Shown here in pieces: positions 23,302 to 34,164 of a stretch of 64,000 nt of DNA; positions within the stretch are counted from its first letter, which is position 1; every line of letters starts with the position of its first letter. The notes beneath the pieces are model-generated. The model was not told the DNA's origin. It ran no database searches and saw only the letters and a list, made by a program, of their open reading frames with translations. Made by a program: the position numbers and the translations under genes. The DNA comes from Torreya grandis. Lineage: Eukaryota; Streptophyta; Pinopsida; Cupressales; Taxaceae. The stretch lies in assembly GCA_037957365.1 (NCBI GenBank), contig JARHVA010002126.1, positions 1,084,501 through 1,148,500 of the forward strand, in the 5' to 3' direction.

Positions 23302-23306
23302 CGTAT
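23302..23306. other. Target site duplication of element C, left copy (CGTAT)
   Basis: CGTAT directly before the LTR TG; TGTAT follows the other LTR at 39565-39569. The single difference is a CpG to TpG change. The uninterrupted 5' LTR of B reads TGTATGTGATATTGC here, which confirms the join. Confidence 0.8.
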
Positions 23307-24058
23307 TGTTGGCTAATAGATTTGTCCTTATATAAAAATATTTTATTTTGACTCCATACCCTTATCTCAAGAACAAATAAGTTAAACAACAAATGGGTGA
23401 ACTATCAAGACTAGTTCCCCTCTAAATTAAGGTACAACTCCCTTTAAGATTTTCAATGAATTTAAATATTCGAATACACTTTTAACCAAAAAGTGCTTAA
23501 AGGCAGACTAACATCCATACATCATTATGTTATGAATGCAAGATTTTATAACAGCAATAGGTAACAAAATACACAGATTCTATTTTCAATAGCAATTAAA
23601 TAGATAAACGTATATATGTTGAACCAATAAATGATAAAGCACATATAATAGAAAGTCTAATGGAAAAGTAATTACTATATGAAGGAAGATTTCACATAGA
23701 AAACCCACTTTCAAATACTCAAACTCACAGATCTAAGTACTCAGTAATTAATTCTCATTTTCATTCACAGATGAAAAATGTTTCAGACAAACATCACATA
23801 TATTTGTAAAAATAATGGTCCAATTCTAAAAATTTCTAACTCCTCTTTCTTGTCTTTTATATATCCTTGGCTTTTTACAACCAAATATATATATATATAT
23901 ATATATATCGTTGCCTTAACTCAACCATCTTTTAAACTAAACCAGAGTTAAAGTAACTCTGACCCATATGGGATTTAGTTTTTACAAATTCAATAAAGAT
24001 CGAGTTTTAAATAGAAAAGTAATTGAATAACTAAATATAAGAGATTATGTAAGTAAAA

Positions 24059-27000
24059 TCATTGTTGAATTGACGGACTAGGATCTATAGATTTGTTATG
24101 TTTAGTAGGGTAGACATGTTGAGCTTTCCACTCCTAAAATGCTATAACAAACTCCTAAACTTTGAAAATATTGGGAATACTAACATGTTTTATTATTGCT
24201 TTCTAGATGTTTTCTTCCCTCCTAAATTTCCCCATATTTTTTGTGTGCTTTGAGAGTGTGTCGATGCAATGACAAAGAAGTGATTCTACCTTTGAAATCT
24301 AAGATAAGTTTTTAGTTGATAAGCTGTCACTTTCTTTAATGAAGTTAATCTTTTCCCTAAATGACTGAATCACAACATTGATGTCCTTCTCTAGTTTTCC
24401 ATCATCTTTTGTGTAATTTATATCAATGCTCTGTAGATCATACTATAATTACTAAATGAATTTAGTTATTTCTTTGATCATTTTTGTGATTTCCAATCAT
24501 CCTTGTCTGGATACTGAATTTCTCCATTCAACATTTTTCTTACTTGCATATAATATATCTTCATCTAGTCCTGTCAAGTTCTTTTCTAACAAAATTTTTT
24601 TTATCCTATATTTTTGCACTTCATCAATCTAATTCATCATGCTCATCCATTTTCCTTCTTATTTTATCCACAAATCATTCTAAGTCTTCAAATATTCAAC
24701 AGTGATTGTGGTCAAATCATAAACATTCTTCAATTTATGAATGTAATTTGTACCTTTTAGGATGATACTATCCAACCAACTATCAAATACTCTAGTAATC
24801 ATTTTGCCTCTGTGTATCTGATCCAGCATCCTTTGATTAACAGGAGATTTTAGATCAAAAGACATGGGCATTTGGGAAATTGGTTGTAGATCTAGACTAT
24901 GAATGGCATTGATATACTCTACCATTGACCGCAGAGTCTATTTTAACTCTCTTTTATCCTTTTCATCCTTCCAAGTTCTATTGACAATCCCTTTAGTAGA
25001 TGCTTATAAATGATGCACATTAGCAACACATGATGCAGTCCTAAGGTCTACCTTTTCAACTATAAAATCCTGAATAGTAAGATCTTGAACTTCTTCATTG
25101 CTTTTTGACCAGGCATTTTTTGCATTCCAGTTCCTTGTGTTCAGGTCAACATCTACCTTGGATGTCAATTTTAATTTTTTGGATTTAGGAGCTTTCCCTA
25201 AACACTTGCTCACCATATCTTCCAAGGGTAAAGAAAATGGAAATACTTTCCTTTTATGACTGATTGAACTTTCTATTTATTTAGGTGTAGAAGTTGAGGC
25301 TTCTCTATCAAGATTCAGTTGATCAAAAGGTACAGTTGAAACAATCATCAATTTAGCAAAATTAGAAGGAATCACTGTCTATTGATCTATACTAACCTCT
25401 TCTACCATTGGTGAATTAAATTATTTATCACCTTTGAATTCTCCTAAATCCTCTTCAAAATTCAAATCCACAATCACTTTTTTAGAAATTTGATTCTTCT
25501 TCTTACTTTGAGTCTTTGGCCTAGTGGTATGAGGAGGTAGGGTAGTTACATGGACCTTCTCAAATTCTTTGATGATAGGGTCCCTTTAAATTTTTAACTT
25601 GGAAGTACCTTCATCATAGATAGCAATAGGCTGGTTAGATGAGCGTATTGGGAATGAAGATTCAATTATTGTTATACATTACTGGGAGACTATGTTTTGA
25701 GCTCCTCCCATTTTTTGCTCTCTCAGCCATTTTTCAGTTCACCTTGTCACTAGAAGGGTCTTGACCTCAATTCTATCTTCCTCAGTTTTATCCCAACTAA
25801 TTTATGGAATAGGTGATTATTTTATTTTCTCAAATTGTGGATCAGTCACCTGTTCATCATTGTCAACAATTCCATAAATTTCCATGTTTAATTTAAGGGT
25901 AATTATCTTCCCTAGGGAAAACCTAGACCATAGTCTTCTTCTAACTTCAAATTCATCTAAGCAATCCTCTAAATAATCCTCTAATTGAGGAATATGTGAA
26001 AAACCTATTCCACGATCCAAGTTATCTCTGGACAAACGTTTGCTATCAAATTGGGCTCTGGCTGTGAGGTACTGAAAATTGAATTTCTTGAGATCCAATT
26101 CTAAATTCAAACCATCAGATGTTATCTTGCATGAATAACATCCAATTTCAATGGGGAAAGATATACTAGATTTATTCTTGGTTGGAAATTTTTTATCTAC
26201 ATGTGCTAATTGCATGTAGACTTCTATTAGCACAAATTGGTCAAAAACATACCTGGGTAACCTCAAGGGTTCACCATCAAAACCCCCAACTCTAATATAA
26301 GTGAACCTATAAAATTTAATGAATAAAATACCATAGATATTAATTTACTACATAGCTTTATCATGAAACCTCTTATTAATGTTATTTACCAATTCAAAAG
26401 TCATTATTCTAGTAAAAACATCATTAATTCTGCTGTAATCCTGATAGCAATTATGCATTTGTAATTGTGAGTAGTAATCATAAATTTTACTATCTTCAGC
26501 CAAGGGTACATGAGGTAACCCTACCCATTGTCTCGTAGAAGCTAGGAAATAGAGTAGGTACGAAGACATATAAAACTCTCTATTTCCTAAACAATTACTT
26601 AAACCCTGATGCAAACATTTAGATATAATTTTTGCCCAATCCAAATATTGCTCTCCTTGGAGAATAAATTGTATGAAAAAGTACATCCAATCTTTCCAAT
26701 AATATGCATGAGTATTACCCTTTATCCTGTGTAATAATACCATGATAGCTTGTACTTCTAGAATCATATGATTTCTTGTTTATGGCCTAGGAAATCTTGA
26801 ACCTCCTTTTTGGAATTTCAAGAGCCAATTCCTAGAAATCATGCTCTTGTAAATTGTTTTCTTTATTGAAAAGTAACCATAAGAAGAAGTAATACTAAGG
26901 TTAGACTATGGTTCCTTGGGAGGGATTCTCATCATAGACATTAGGGTTCATCTGTTGATATGTAGCAAAACATTGCCATCTATAGTCTTGATGCATCTAT

Positions 27001-27244
27001 TCTAAGGTTCATATCTATTCATGCATTCAAGTACTAATTCAAGGCATTGGATAGCCATGGGAAAGGCTACAACTTCAACCAACCCACTTTCTACAATTTT
27101 TTGCATCATAGGATTTGACATAGGATTTCTAGCCCTTTCCTTAAAATTTTCCAAATCATATTGGACCAGAGAGGTGTCCCCAATTTCAGGCAGAGAACAT
27201 ATGAGACTAGGGCCATGTTCGTAATCAAGACAATCAGATTTCAT
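24059..27244 (-). pseudogene. LTR-embedded long reading frame, left copy (about 1,060 codons, unknown protein)
   Basis: Open segments at 27244-27002, 26767-26348, 26266-25817, 25225-25004 and 24925-24680 are all in the same frame, and the sequence between them also reads as protein broken only by stops, about twenty in all. The ATG at 27244 is preceded two codons upstream by TAG in both LTR copies, which supports this start. The N-terminal third (MKSDCLDYEHGPSLICSLPE onward) contains LLHINR, SSYGYFSIKK, NWLLKFQKGGSR, YMSSYLLYFLASTRQWVGLP; the middle has RVGGFDGEPLRLPRYVFDQF; the latter part is Lys/Glu/Ser-rich and coiled-coil-like. No gag, protease, RT, RNase H, integrase, envelope or transposase motif is seen. 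I do not recognise it. Confidence 0.75.
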
Positions 27245-27651
27245 GGCTACAAGTCAGAGAATATAATGAAAAGAGAAAGTTTTGAATTTTGAAATAATGT
27301 TGCAAACTCAAAAGGATCCTTCTTTCCAACCAAGTAAAGGAACCAACTTACAGTAAGAGTGAAACTTACCTTTAAATTTGTCTAAAATCACTATGAATTT
27401 AAGCAATCAAATATCTTATACCACCTATGTTATTCTCCTTTATATCATCCAGTATACTTGTTTGCTAAATTTTAATTATTCTCTCTTGATACAAATATTA
27501 ACCAGATCAAATAATTAAATTGAAATAATACATACTAAACATGCTTGATAAGACATGCAATCTGACATATGGATTAATGGCAAGTATCTTTTTACGTGTA
27601 GTTATGATGAGTAATGATTATCTATAACCTCAGGAAAATTCAAAATTTTCT

Positions 27652-27659
27652 ACTTTATA
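27652..27659 (-). promoter_or_regulatory. Possible TATA box of element C left LTR
   Basis: GTATAAAG on the minus strand, about 410 bp before the ATG of the LTR reading frame. The same string is kept in the other LTR at 38867-38874. Placement would give a transcript carrying the LTR frame, but an 8-bp AT-rich match is weak evidence. Confidence 0.35.
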
Positions 27660-27739
27660 CTGAGTTTTGGATATATTCTCCTCTAAAACTCCCACTAATT
27701 TTAACTTAGAGAAAGCCTTGGGGTGAGATGAGGATATAG

Positions 27740-28225
27740 TCATTGAACCATTGAACCATTAAACTTTTGAAAATTGTGGTTCAATTTTGGGGTTCAGTGA
27801 TATGAAATGAAATACACATACTAACCAATTGTCATATGATCTTTCCAAAAAATTTGAACTTTAAAACATTAAACTATTGAACTTTTGAACTCCGCTTTGT
27901 AGGTTCAAACATTGGACTCAAGTGATAGGTTCAAACGCTAGGTTTAATGATAGGTTCAAGTGAAAGGTTCAACTATACATTAATTAATACAAAAGAACTG
28001 AGTGAACATGACTCTTTTCAAAACATTGATATTGAATTCTTGAACCATTGAAATCTTTAACCTTTGAACCATTGAACTCTAAGAAAGGTTCAAGTTCAAC
28101 TGAAATGTTCAAAGATATACTTGAAAAACACATTAGGACAAACAGTTCGCTTCGAGAACTTTTAAACCATTAAACCCTTGAACCCTTGAACTTTTGAACT
28201 AAGATAAAGGTTCAAGTTCAAATGT
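27740..28225 (-). repeat. GTTCAA/TTGAAC-rich array in U3 of the left LTR of C
   Basis: Many closely spaced copies of TTGAAC(C/T)ATTGAAC and GGTTCAA in both orientations, for example at 27744-27780, 27900-27975 and 28040-28210. The array lies in the first 600 bp of the LTR on the sense strand, upstream of the possible TATA box, where enhancers usually sit. It recurs at 38960-39475 in the other LTR. Confidence 0.7.
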
Positions 28226-28328
28226 TTAATTCTTTACTAATTTACACATAAAAGGTGATAAAATGATGAACCTTTTTTTTATGGCAAAATTCATGAGAAA
28301 TTGAATAAGGGCGACTCCAAAGGTAACA

Positions 28329-28348
28329 TTGGCTCTGACTGGGGACTG
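28329..28348 (+). other. Primer-site-like string beside the 3' LTR of C
   Basis: TTGGCTCTGACTGGGGACTG follows the LTR end on the plus strand. It resembles the tRNA-Arg primer site (TGGCGACTCCGCTGGGGA) but points the wrong way for a minus-strand element. No polypurine tract is evident at this junction. Confidence 0.35.
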
Positions 28349-28499
28349 TATTTTATGGAAAAATGCAGAGAACTCAGAAACTTTGGCTATGCAAACTAGA
28401 AAATAGAAATGGAAGAAAAGGAGAAAGACAACCCAAAAATGGGAAAGGAAAACACAAAATTCAATAAGAAAATAAAAGGTTATGTACAAAATAGGGGAT

Positions 28500-29595
28500 A
28501 CCTATTTCACAGTCGGTATAACTTGAGATCCTGTCCATTAAAGGATAGGGGTAAAATAGCTCCATCTAGATATTCTAATTTAAAAGAATTAAGACCAAGT
28601 ACCTGATGAATTTTGAAAGGTCCTTTCTAAAGTGAATCAAATTTACTATGTACTCCTTTAGGTTCTCTCCTTCTATCCCATAACAATACTTCATCTCCTT
28701 CCATGAACTTTCTAGGTCTAGTTTTCTGGTCAAAAATCTTTTTAACCCTAGTTTGATGAGCAGTAATATGATCAATCAGTTCATTCCTCTCCTCTTCAAT
28801 CTTAGTTAAATACATAAATCTTTTATTTAAAGAGTCTTAAAAGTACTAATCTTAAATAACATTTTTTAATCTAGCTACAGATAATTCTAGAGGTAATGGT
28901 AATTGTGCTCCTATTCCATAAACCAGCTCAAACAGTGCCATTCTTATTACTCTTTTTAGGGTTACCCTATTAGCCCAAAGTGCTTCATACAGTTTCTTAT
29001 GCAAATCTCTGGGGTTATCACTCACCAATTTCTTCATGATGGCTATCAAATTTTTATTACTATACTTAGCTTGTCCATTTCCTTGAGGGTAATAATCTGA
29101 TGAGTGATAAAGAGAGATACTATGTTTATAGCAGAATGAAGTAAGCTCCATTGAAGAAAAACTGGTAGTGTTATCTACCACAACCTTTTGAGGAACACCA
29201 AAATGTACCAGTATATTTTCTTTGAGAAAATAACATACCACTTCTAAAGTAGCTCTCTTCATAGGGATTGCTTCAACCCATTTCATAAAATAATCAGTTG
29301 CTATTAGAATGTGTGTATGACCAGCACTTGAAGGAGATGAAAGAGGACTAATGAAGTATAATCCCCACTATTTGAAAGGTTCTTGAATAATGATAGGTCT
29401 CAAAGGTAATATTGCAAGTTGTGGTCTTCCTGAGAACAATTTGCATTTTTCACAGTTAGCTACCCATTTATATGCATCTTTGAACATACCTGACTAATAA
29501 TAACAATTTCTAAGGATTTTGAAAGCTGTGACCGATGAAGATAAATGTCCACCATAGGATTCATTATGAAAATTTTCTAATAGTTTTCATTGTTT
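28500..29595 (-). pseudogene. Integrase of element C, zinc-binding, core and C-terminal parts
   Basis: Would insert the cDNA. In order on the minus strand: an HHCC-type region (NESYGGHLSSSVTAFKILRN then WVANCEKCK) near 29570-29440; the core with WGLYFISPLSSPSSAGHTHI (Tyr where the first catalytic Asp is expected), ATDYFMKWVEAIPMKRATLE, VVVDNTTSFSS with the second Asp intact at about 29190, and PQGNGQAKYSNKNLIAIMKK at about 29070 with Lys for the catalytic Glu; then a C-terminal block (QKTRPRKFMEGDEVLLWDRR) around 28740-28680. All parts are in the frame of RT; stops at about 29440, 29370 and 28850 break it. Confidence 0.88.
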
Positions 29596-29841
29596 TTATT
29601 TATCTACACATCTTAGAAAGGTTCCATCTAATCCCTTTTTATATAGGACGTCACCCCATATCACATATTTTGTTGATTTTAACTTCAAATTCATTTTCTC
29701 CTTCAGGGATAAATGACGAGGACAATCTCCATAAGTAAGATAGTGTGCCACGTTTAGGAACCAGGGATCTTGTAAGCTCACCAATAGGACAATATGGAGT
29801 TCTTCTTCTTCTTCTTCTTCTTCTTTACTTTTGGCTATCAA
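29596..29841 (-). pseudogene. RNase H-integrase connection of element C
   Basis: An 81-codon open segment, MIAKSKEEEEEEEELHIVLL, then SLQDPWFLNVAHYLTYGDCP and YVIWGDVLYKKGLDGTFLRC. The D-P-W-F...YL...P pattern and the D-V-L-Y-K-K/R-G-x-D-G-x-x-L-R-C block are the standard lead-in to gypsy integrase. The Glu run comes from a CTT/TTC microsatellite at about 29799-29826. Confidence 0.8.
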
Positions 29842-29844
29842 TTT

Positions 29845-30372
29845 TCACAAACCTTGACCTCTAAATAATTTGGTTGGCTTAATCTCTAGATTGTATTCTT
29901 GAATTTTAGCAACCCATGTTGCTCTATTGTTCATCCCAACCTCTTGCTGAGTCAGAATGATTTTCACAACCAAACTAGGAGCAAATACAATTGAATGAGA
30001 ATGAAGTATATAATATCTGAATTGTTTAACAGCTTTCACTACAACAAAAGCTTGTTTCTTAGCCAAGGAATATTTAAGTTCATGTTTCTTGAGAGGAACA
30101 CTCATAAAGGCTATTGGGGCTTCTACATTTACTTCATTTCTATGTAACAAGATACCAAACATGGTATGTTCCGAAGCATAGCAGTTAATATCAAAATCTT
30201 TTTAGAAATTAGGATTTACCAAACTAGGTGTTTGTGCAATTGCTTCCTTAATATCTTCAAATGATTTTTTAGAAGCTTCATTCCATTTGAATGTTTGTTT
30301 TTTGCTCACCATCATCACAATATGTTTCATAATTTTAGCAAAATTAAGAATGAACCTTCTAAGAAAATTAAT
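29845..30372 (-). pseudogene. RNase H (gypsy type) of element C
   Basis: Would degrade the RNA template. The segment follows RT after a stop at 30370-30372. Landmarks: FILNFAKIMKHI connection, FKWNEASKKSFEDIKEAIAQ, a degraded strand-1 block (FDINCYASEHTMFGILLHRN), APIAFMSVPLKKHELKYSLA (expected S-x-x-L...E-x-x-Y), KKQAFVVVKAVKQFRYYILH, and the end AKIQEYNLEIKPTKLFRGQG. Helix and strand order is intact, but the first catalytic Asp position is degraded. Stops near 30200 and 30370. Confidence 0.82.
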
Positions 30373-31104
30373 CTAACCAAAGAAAGACTTAACTCCAGTC
30401 TTATTAAAAGGAAGACTTAACTGCTGTATTGCTCTAACTCTTTCTGGGTCAATTTTGATTCCACCTTTTGAAACTAGGTGTCCTAATAATTTCCCTTCTG
30501 TAACATAGGAAATTGACTTCTTAAGATTAAGAGATATCCAATGACTCAGGCATCTTTGTAAGATGGTCTCTAGATCCTTTAGATGATCTTCTCTTTTTCT
30601 AGAGAAAATAGTTAAATCATCAAGATAGATAACAATAATTCTATCTTTCAAATCTTTAAAGGATGAATCCATCACCCATTTAAAATTTACACCAGCCTTA
30701 ATTAGACTAAATGGCATATGGTTATAATCAAAAGTTCCTCGAGGTGTAGTGAAAGCAATTTTATGTTGGTAAACTACAACCACACTTATCTGATTATAAC
30801 TTGAGAATCCATCTAACATGGACATCATTTTTGACCCAACAACAATTAGCAAGATGTGATCCATTATAGGCAAGGGATAATTATCTTTTAAACTAGCTTG
30901 ATTCAAATTCCTGAAGTCAACACAAATTCTTATTTCTCCCTTCTTTTTGCACACTGGAACAATGTTCACTACCCAGGTGGAGTGATGAATTGGATAAATA
31001 ATCCTATCCTTTAACATCATGTTAATCTCTTTAAAAATAGCTTCAACAACTTTTGGGTTATAATTTCTCATCTTTTGTCTGAAAGGAGTTACATTTGCTT
31101 TCAA
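30373..31104 (-). pseudogene. Reverse transcriptase of element C
   Basis: Longest uninterrupted domain here, 243 codons. Landmarks: the FRQKMRNYNP finger block, IYPIHHSTWVVNIVPVCKKK, IRICVDFRNLNQASLKDNYP, MDHILLIVVGSKMMSMLDGF, SSYNQI, TPRGTFDYNHMPFSLIKAGV, and the catalytic VIYLDDLTIFS (Y-L-D-D). The thumb has LNLKKSISYVTEGKLLGHLV and KGGIKIDPERVRAIQQL. The catalytic Asp pair and the first palm Asp (in MLDGF) are present, so this domain looks close to intact. It is preceded in frame by CGQFQHHIPLKA, a typical lead-in. Confidence 0.93.
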
Positions 31105-31600
31105 AGGAATATGATGTTGAAACTGTCCACATCTAAAATCTTTGAGGTCATCATAGCACCAAGAAAAGACATCTTTATACTTAATCAGTAGATTAATTGA
31201 TTTATTTTTCTCCTCTGGTGAACAACACTTACCAATGGAGATCCATTTAGGGTCAGTTTCACTTCGAATGTTGATTTTCTCATAATCCTCTATTTTGTTA
31301 GTATTCTAGACAAGTTTGTCTTTAGTATATTCATCTTGTCTAGTGAACAAATATTCTAGAGAGACCAACCCTTTAGGGATTTTATTTCCTTTTAATTTAA
31401 TTACATCATCTTTTGGATTGATCCCTAGATCATGAGTGAATTCTTTACATTCTATTTTTGAACTTTCAAAATAAATCTCTGGGAACATATCAACATTATC
31501 CAAATTTTTTTAATCTGTTTATTATTCTAAAAAACTTGCCAATTTTTAGTATTATCCGAGACATTAGGATGCTAGATTAATTCTATTCTATATGAATCCT
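31105..31600 (-). pseudogene. aRNH-RT linker of element C
   Basis: In frame with RT: MDNVDMFPEIYFESSKIECK (31503 onward), then KIPKGLVSLEYLFTRQDEYT, a stop at 31306, and SINLLIKYKDVFSWCYDDLK shortly before RT. The last block (L-L-x-x-Y-x-D-V-F-x-W-x-Y-x-D-L-x) is the usual segment just before gypsy RT. Confidence 0.75.
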
Positions 31601-31664
31601 TTTCAAAATTAGGGTGTGGGAGAAGAATAGAAGTTGATACTATGAGAGAATTCGCTCGAGTGCT

Positions 31665-32120
31665 CTAGTCTCTAGGAATTGCCTCAATAAAAAAGGCATC
31701 AAAACATTTTATCTCATCCCAAACTCTATTTTTGTAATGTCTTAATCTATCATTTTCAACTGAGAATATGCCTCTCACTTGTTTGACAATTAATTTAGCA
31801 TCTCCTTTTGCCTTGAGTATTTTTATACCCTTTCCTTTAGCTTCATTTAACCCAAGCAATAAAGCTTCATATTCTATAGTATTATTAGTGTTTTTAAATT
31901 TTAGCTTGAAAGAGTAAGGAAAAGTTTCACCTTCAGGTGAAATCAACACAACTCCTACTCCTAAACCATTGATAGCACAACTTGCATCAAATTCCATGGT
32001 CCATAAATCCTCTAAATGAATAGACTTTTGGGCAGATTCTTTTTTTAAAAAAATCTTTAGAGGAAAGAAAATAGTTACCAAATTCACATTCTTCAAATAG
32101 AATCTGAGACTTAGGATCAT
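31665..32120 (-). pseudogene. Archaeal-type RNase H (aRNH) of element C, located before RT
   Basis: 151 open codons. The RNase H fold is clear: WTMEFDASCAINGLGVGVVL with the first catalytic Asp, PEGETFPYSFKLKFKNTNNT, IEYEALLLGLNEAKGKGIKI with the catalytic Glu in Y-E-A-L, LKAKGDAKLIVKQVRGIF with the third Asp (G-D-A), then RLRHYKNRVWDEIKCFDAFF. All three acids seen are present. It lies between protease and RT and is shifted relative to the frame of gag, RT and integrase, probably through an A/T homopolymer near 32040. In element A the equivalent domain follows RNase H. Confidence 0.85.
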
Positions 32121-32367
32121 CAGAAGGATATACTATAAACTTTCATTTAGGTTTAGGTTCTAGCTTATCTTTCTACATTTCCACTAGAGTTATAGTTTCT
32201 GACCAATCTAATTTAATATGCCCTCCCAAATCTTTTCAAAAAGTCCTATTCAACAACATTCCATAACTAGCAGGGATATCTGCTACCAAGATAGTCAACT
32301 TCACCTTTTTATCAAGATAAGCTGCAAGAGCAACTCGTGCATCTTTAATTTGTCCAAGCAAAGAGAT
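32121..32367 (-). pseudogene. Protease to aRNH connection of element C
   Basis: In frame with the protease after a stop at 32368-32370: ISLLGQIKDARVALAAYLDK, LTILVADIPASYGMLLNRTF, LGGHIKLDWSETITLVEM. The A-D-I-P-A-S-Y-G-M-L-L-x-R block is the C-terminal half of an aspartic protease (usually L-L-G/S-R), so the protease domain runs on to about 32170. Confidence 0.7.
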
Positions 32368-33045
32368 CTATTTGCCATACATGGAGTAACATCTACCAAA
32401 TGTTTTTGTAAGGGTTAAACCTAAGGCTTTGACTATAGAAGAAGGCATTATATTATCAGAAGCACCTGAGTCTATGATACAATTACTGAGTTTATGACCA
32501 TTTATGAATAAAGAAACATAAAATCGGTTGGGTTTCATATCAACCATATAATGAGTATCATCAGATGAATTGAGGGTCATTCTAGAAGTATGAATAGGTG
32601 ATTCAGGTGAAGTAAATAATTGGGCAATGGGAGACTCAGTATTAACATTTAATTGACTTTCAAGTTCAACTTGTGTAAGACCATTTTTGACATATTTAAC
32701 CAATTTATCAAGTTCTTTTAGTTTCAACCTGAAGTATTCAATAGGGGATATTTGAATTTTTTTAGACTTACAAAATTCTAAAATATCAAAAGAAGTATCA
32801 CAATCATTTCTATGCAACAATTTTCTTTCTTGTGTCTTCAGATTAACATCAAATATTTTAGTAAAAGGTTCCTTACCTTTAACGGGAACTTCTTGAGTAT
32901 TAGAAAATCTTAGATTCTTTTGAATTCTAGTAAGTATATCACATGAAGGATCTTCAAGAGTAACCAATATTTCACCTCCTCTTTCAAAATCTGAATCATA
33001 TTCTAAGAAGTGTATTTTAGAGTCGCCAGGTCTCTCAGAGCTCAT
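32368..33045 (-). pseudogene. Protease region of element C (225 codons)
   Basis: Opens with ATG directly after the gag stop codon, in the same frame (MSSERPGDSKIHFLEYDSDF). Near the end it carries FYVSLFINGHKLSNCIIDSG then ASDNIMPSSIVKALGLTL, with the D-S-G-A active site of retroviral-type aspartic proteases at about 32480. The first 150 codons are charged and of unknown role. It would release the mature proteins. Continues past a stop into 32367-32170. Confidence 0.85.
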
Positions 33046-34164
33046 TTATTTTTTAATAATTTCTCCTAAGACATCTTGAGTAGTAGTCATTTGATTAAAT
33101 ATAATCATCTTAGGGTAAGAATTTCCATCATGATCAGTAGTCAAATGAAAATTACACATGTTATTTCCTCTAAGAGGAGCTTCAATAGCCAATCTTGGTT
33201 GTGTTGATGCAAGTGGTAATGTCTTACTAGCATTTGCTTGTTGATATCTCTTGCCAATATCTTGATATCGTTGTTGGAATGAAGTACTAGCCTTTGGTAA
33301 TTGTCTTTTAAGAGCAATCATATAATTGACTAATCTTTGAACTATAGGATCTGTAGAGGATGAAGGATTAGCATTAGGTACCTGAACTTCTTTCTTCCAT
33401 TTTCCGGCCATAATAAGATCATCCTCTAACTCAACTACTAATGATTGTGCATCTGTTAAATTGATAATTATACTTCTTCTGAGATGAAAACTTATATCAA
33501 GAGGCATATAATGAATAAAGAAATATCTATGATTCTTAGCAGTTAGTCTTTTAGTAGTAGGAATCTTGTGCACAATCCTATTGAATTTGGCTATAAATTC
33601 TCTCATGGGTTCATGTATTTCTTTCTTGAGTTGAGTCAATTGAGCAAGAAGTGAATGTTCATCTTCTATGCTTTTGAACCTTTTTTCAAATGTAGTTTTC
33701 ATATCATTCCAACTTGTGATTAAGGAATCAGTTAGATGATAAAACCATTGTGCTTCAATATCAGTTAGAGTTTGCACAAAAAGCCTTATGGCTACATCTT
33801 GATGTTGCATACCTAACACACTGCATGCCACTACAAAGGCACTCAGATGTTCCTCTGATGATTGTCTTCCATCTCCATTAAATTTGGGTAAATTTTCCCT
33901 TGCATTTTTAGGCAAAGGATTCAAGTTGGACCCTAAATTTAGGGGTCTTATGGCTGTACCCCAAGGTTGGGCCATTGGAATAAAACTTATGTCAGAAGGA
34001 GAGATAGTACCAAAAAGGGTTAAGGCTTGACAGATAGAGGATGTAGGGGGTTTGAGAGGGCTAGGAGGTCTACTTCTAGCTTTTCTACCATAAGTGCAAC
34101 TATAAGGAAAATTTAGGCTTTGCAATGTTTGAAAAGTAGAATATTCAATTCCTTCTCTTCTCAA
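33046..34164 (-). pseudogene. gag of element C (372 codons)
   Basis: Capsid protein of a gypsy element, with a readable Retrotrans_gag core: NLPKFNGDGRQSSEEHLSAF, VRLFVQTL-like (IRLFVQTLTDIEAQWFYHL), SLITSWNDMKTTFEKRFKSI, LLAQLTQLKKEIHEPMREFI and AKFNRIVHKIP. No zinc knuckle is seen near its end, as expected for many Tat-type gags. The stop (TAA) is followed at once by an in-frame ATG. The ATG at 34164 may not be the true start, because coding-like sequence continues upstream in another frame. Confidence 0.88.

Larger units (their letters stand above)
20685..23306 (+). repeat. 3' LTR of element B, first part
   Basis: Collinear with the 5' LTR from its first base until 23306, where element C begins. 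The matching 5' LTR position is about 16483. The rest of this LTR resumes at 39570. Confidence 0.88.
23307..28328 (-). repeat. 3' LTR of element C (left copy)
   Basis: On the plus strand it begins TGTTGGCTAATAG and ends CTCCAAAGGTAACA, giving TGTT/AACA ends. It is collinear with 34553-39564 over its full length. It contains a (TA)n run at 23885-23908, the long minus-strand reading frame (about 24060-27244) and a GTTCAA-rich U3 block at 27740-28225. Confidence 0.92.

Noticed and set aside
27021..27224. Plus-strand 67-codon frame, also present at 38235-38438
   Set aside because: It is conserved in both LTRs only because it is antisense to the start of the LTR reading frame.
29535..29738. Plus-strand 67-codon frame
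   Set aside because: It is antisense to the integrase lead-in of element C.
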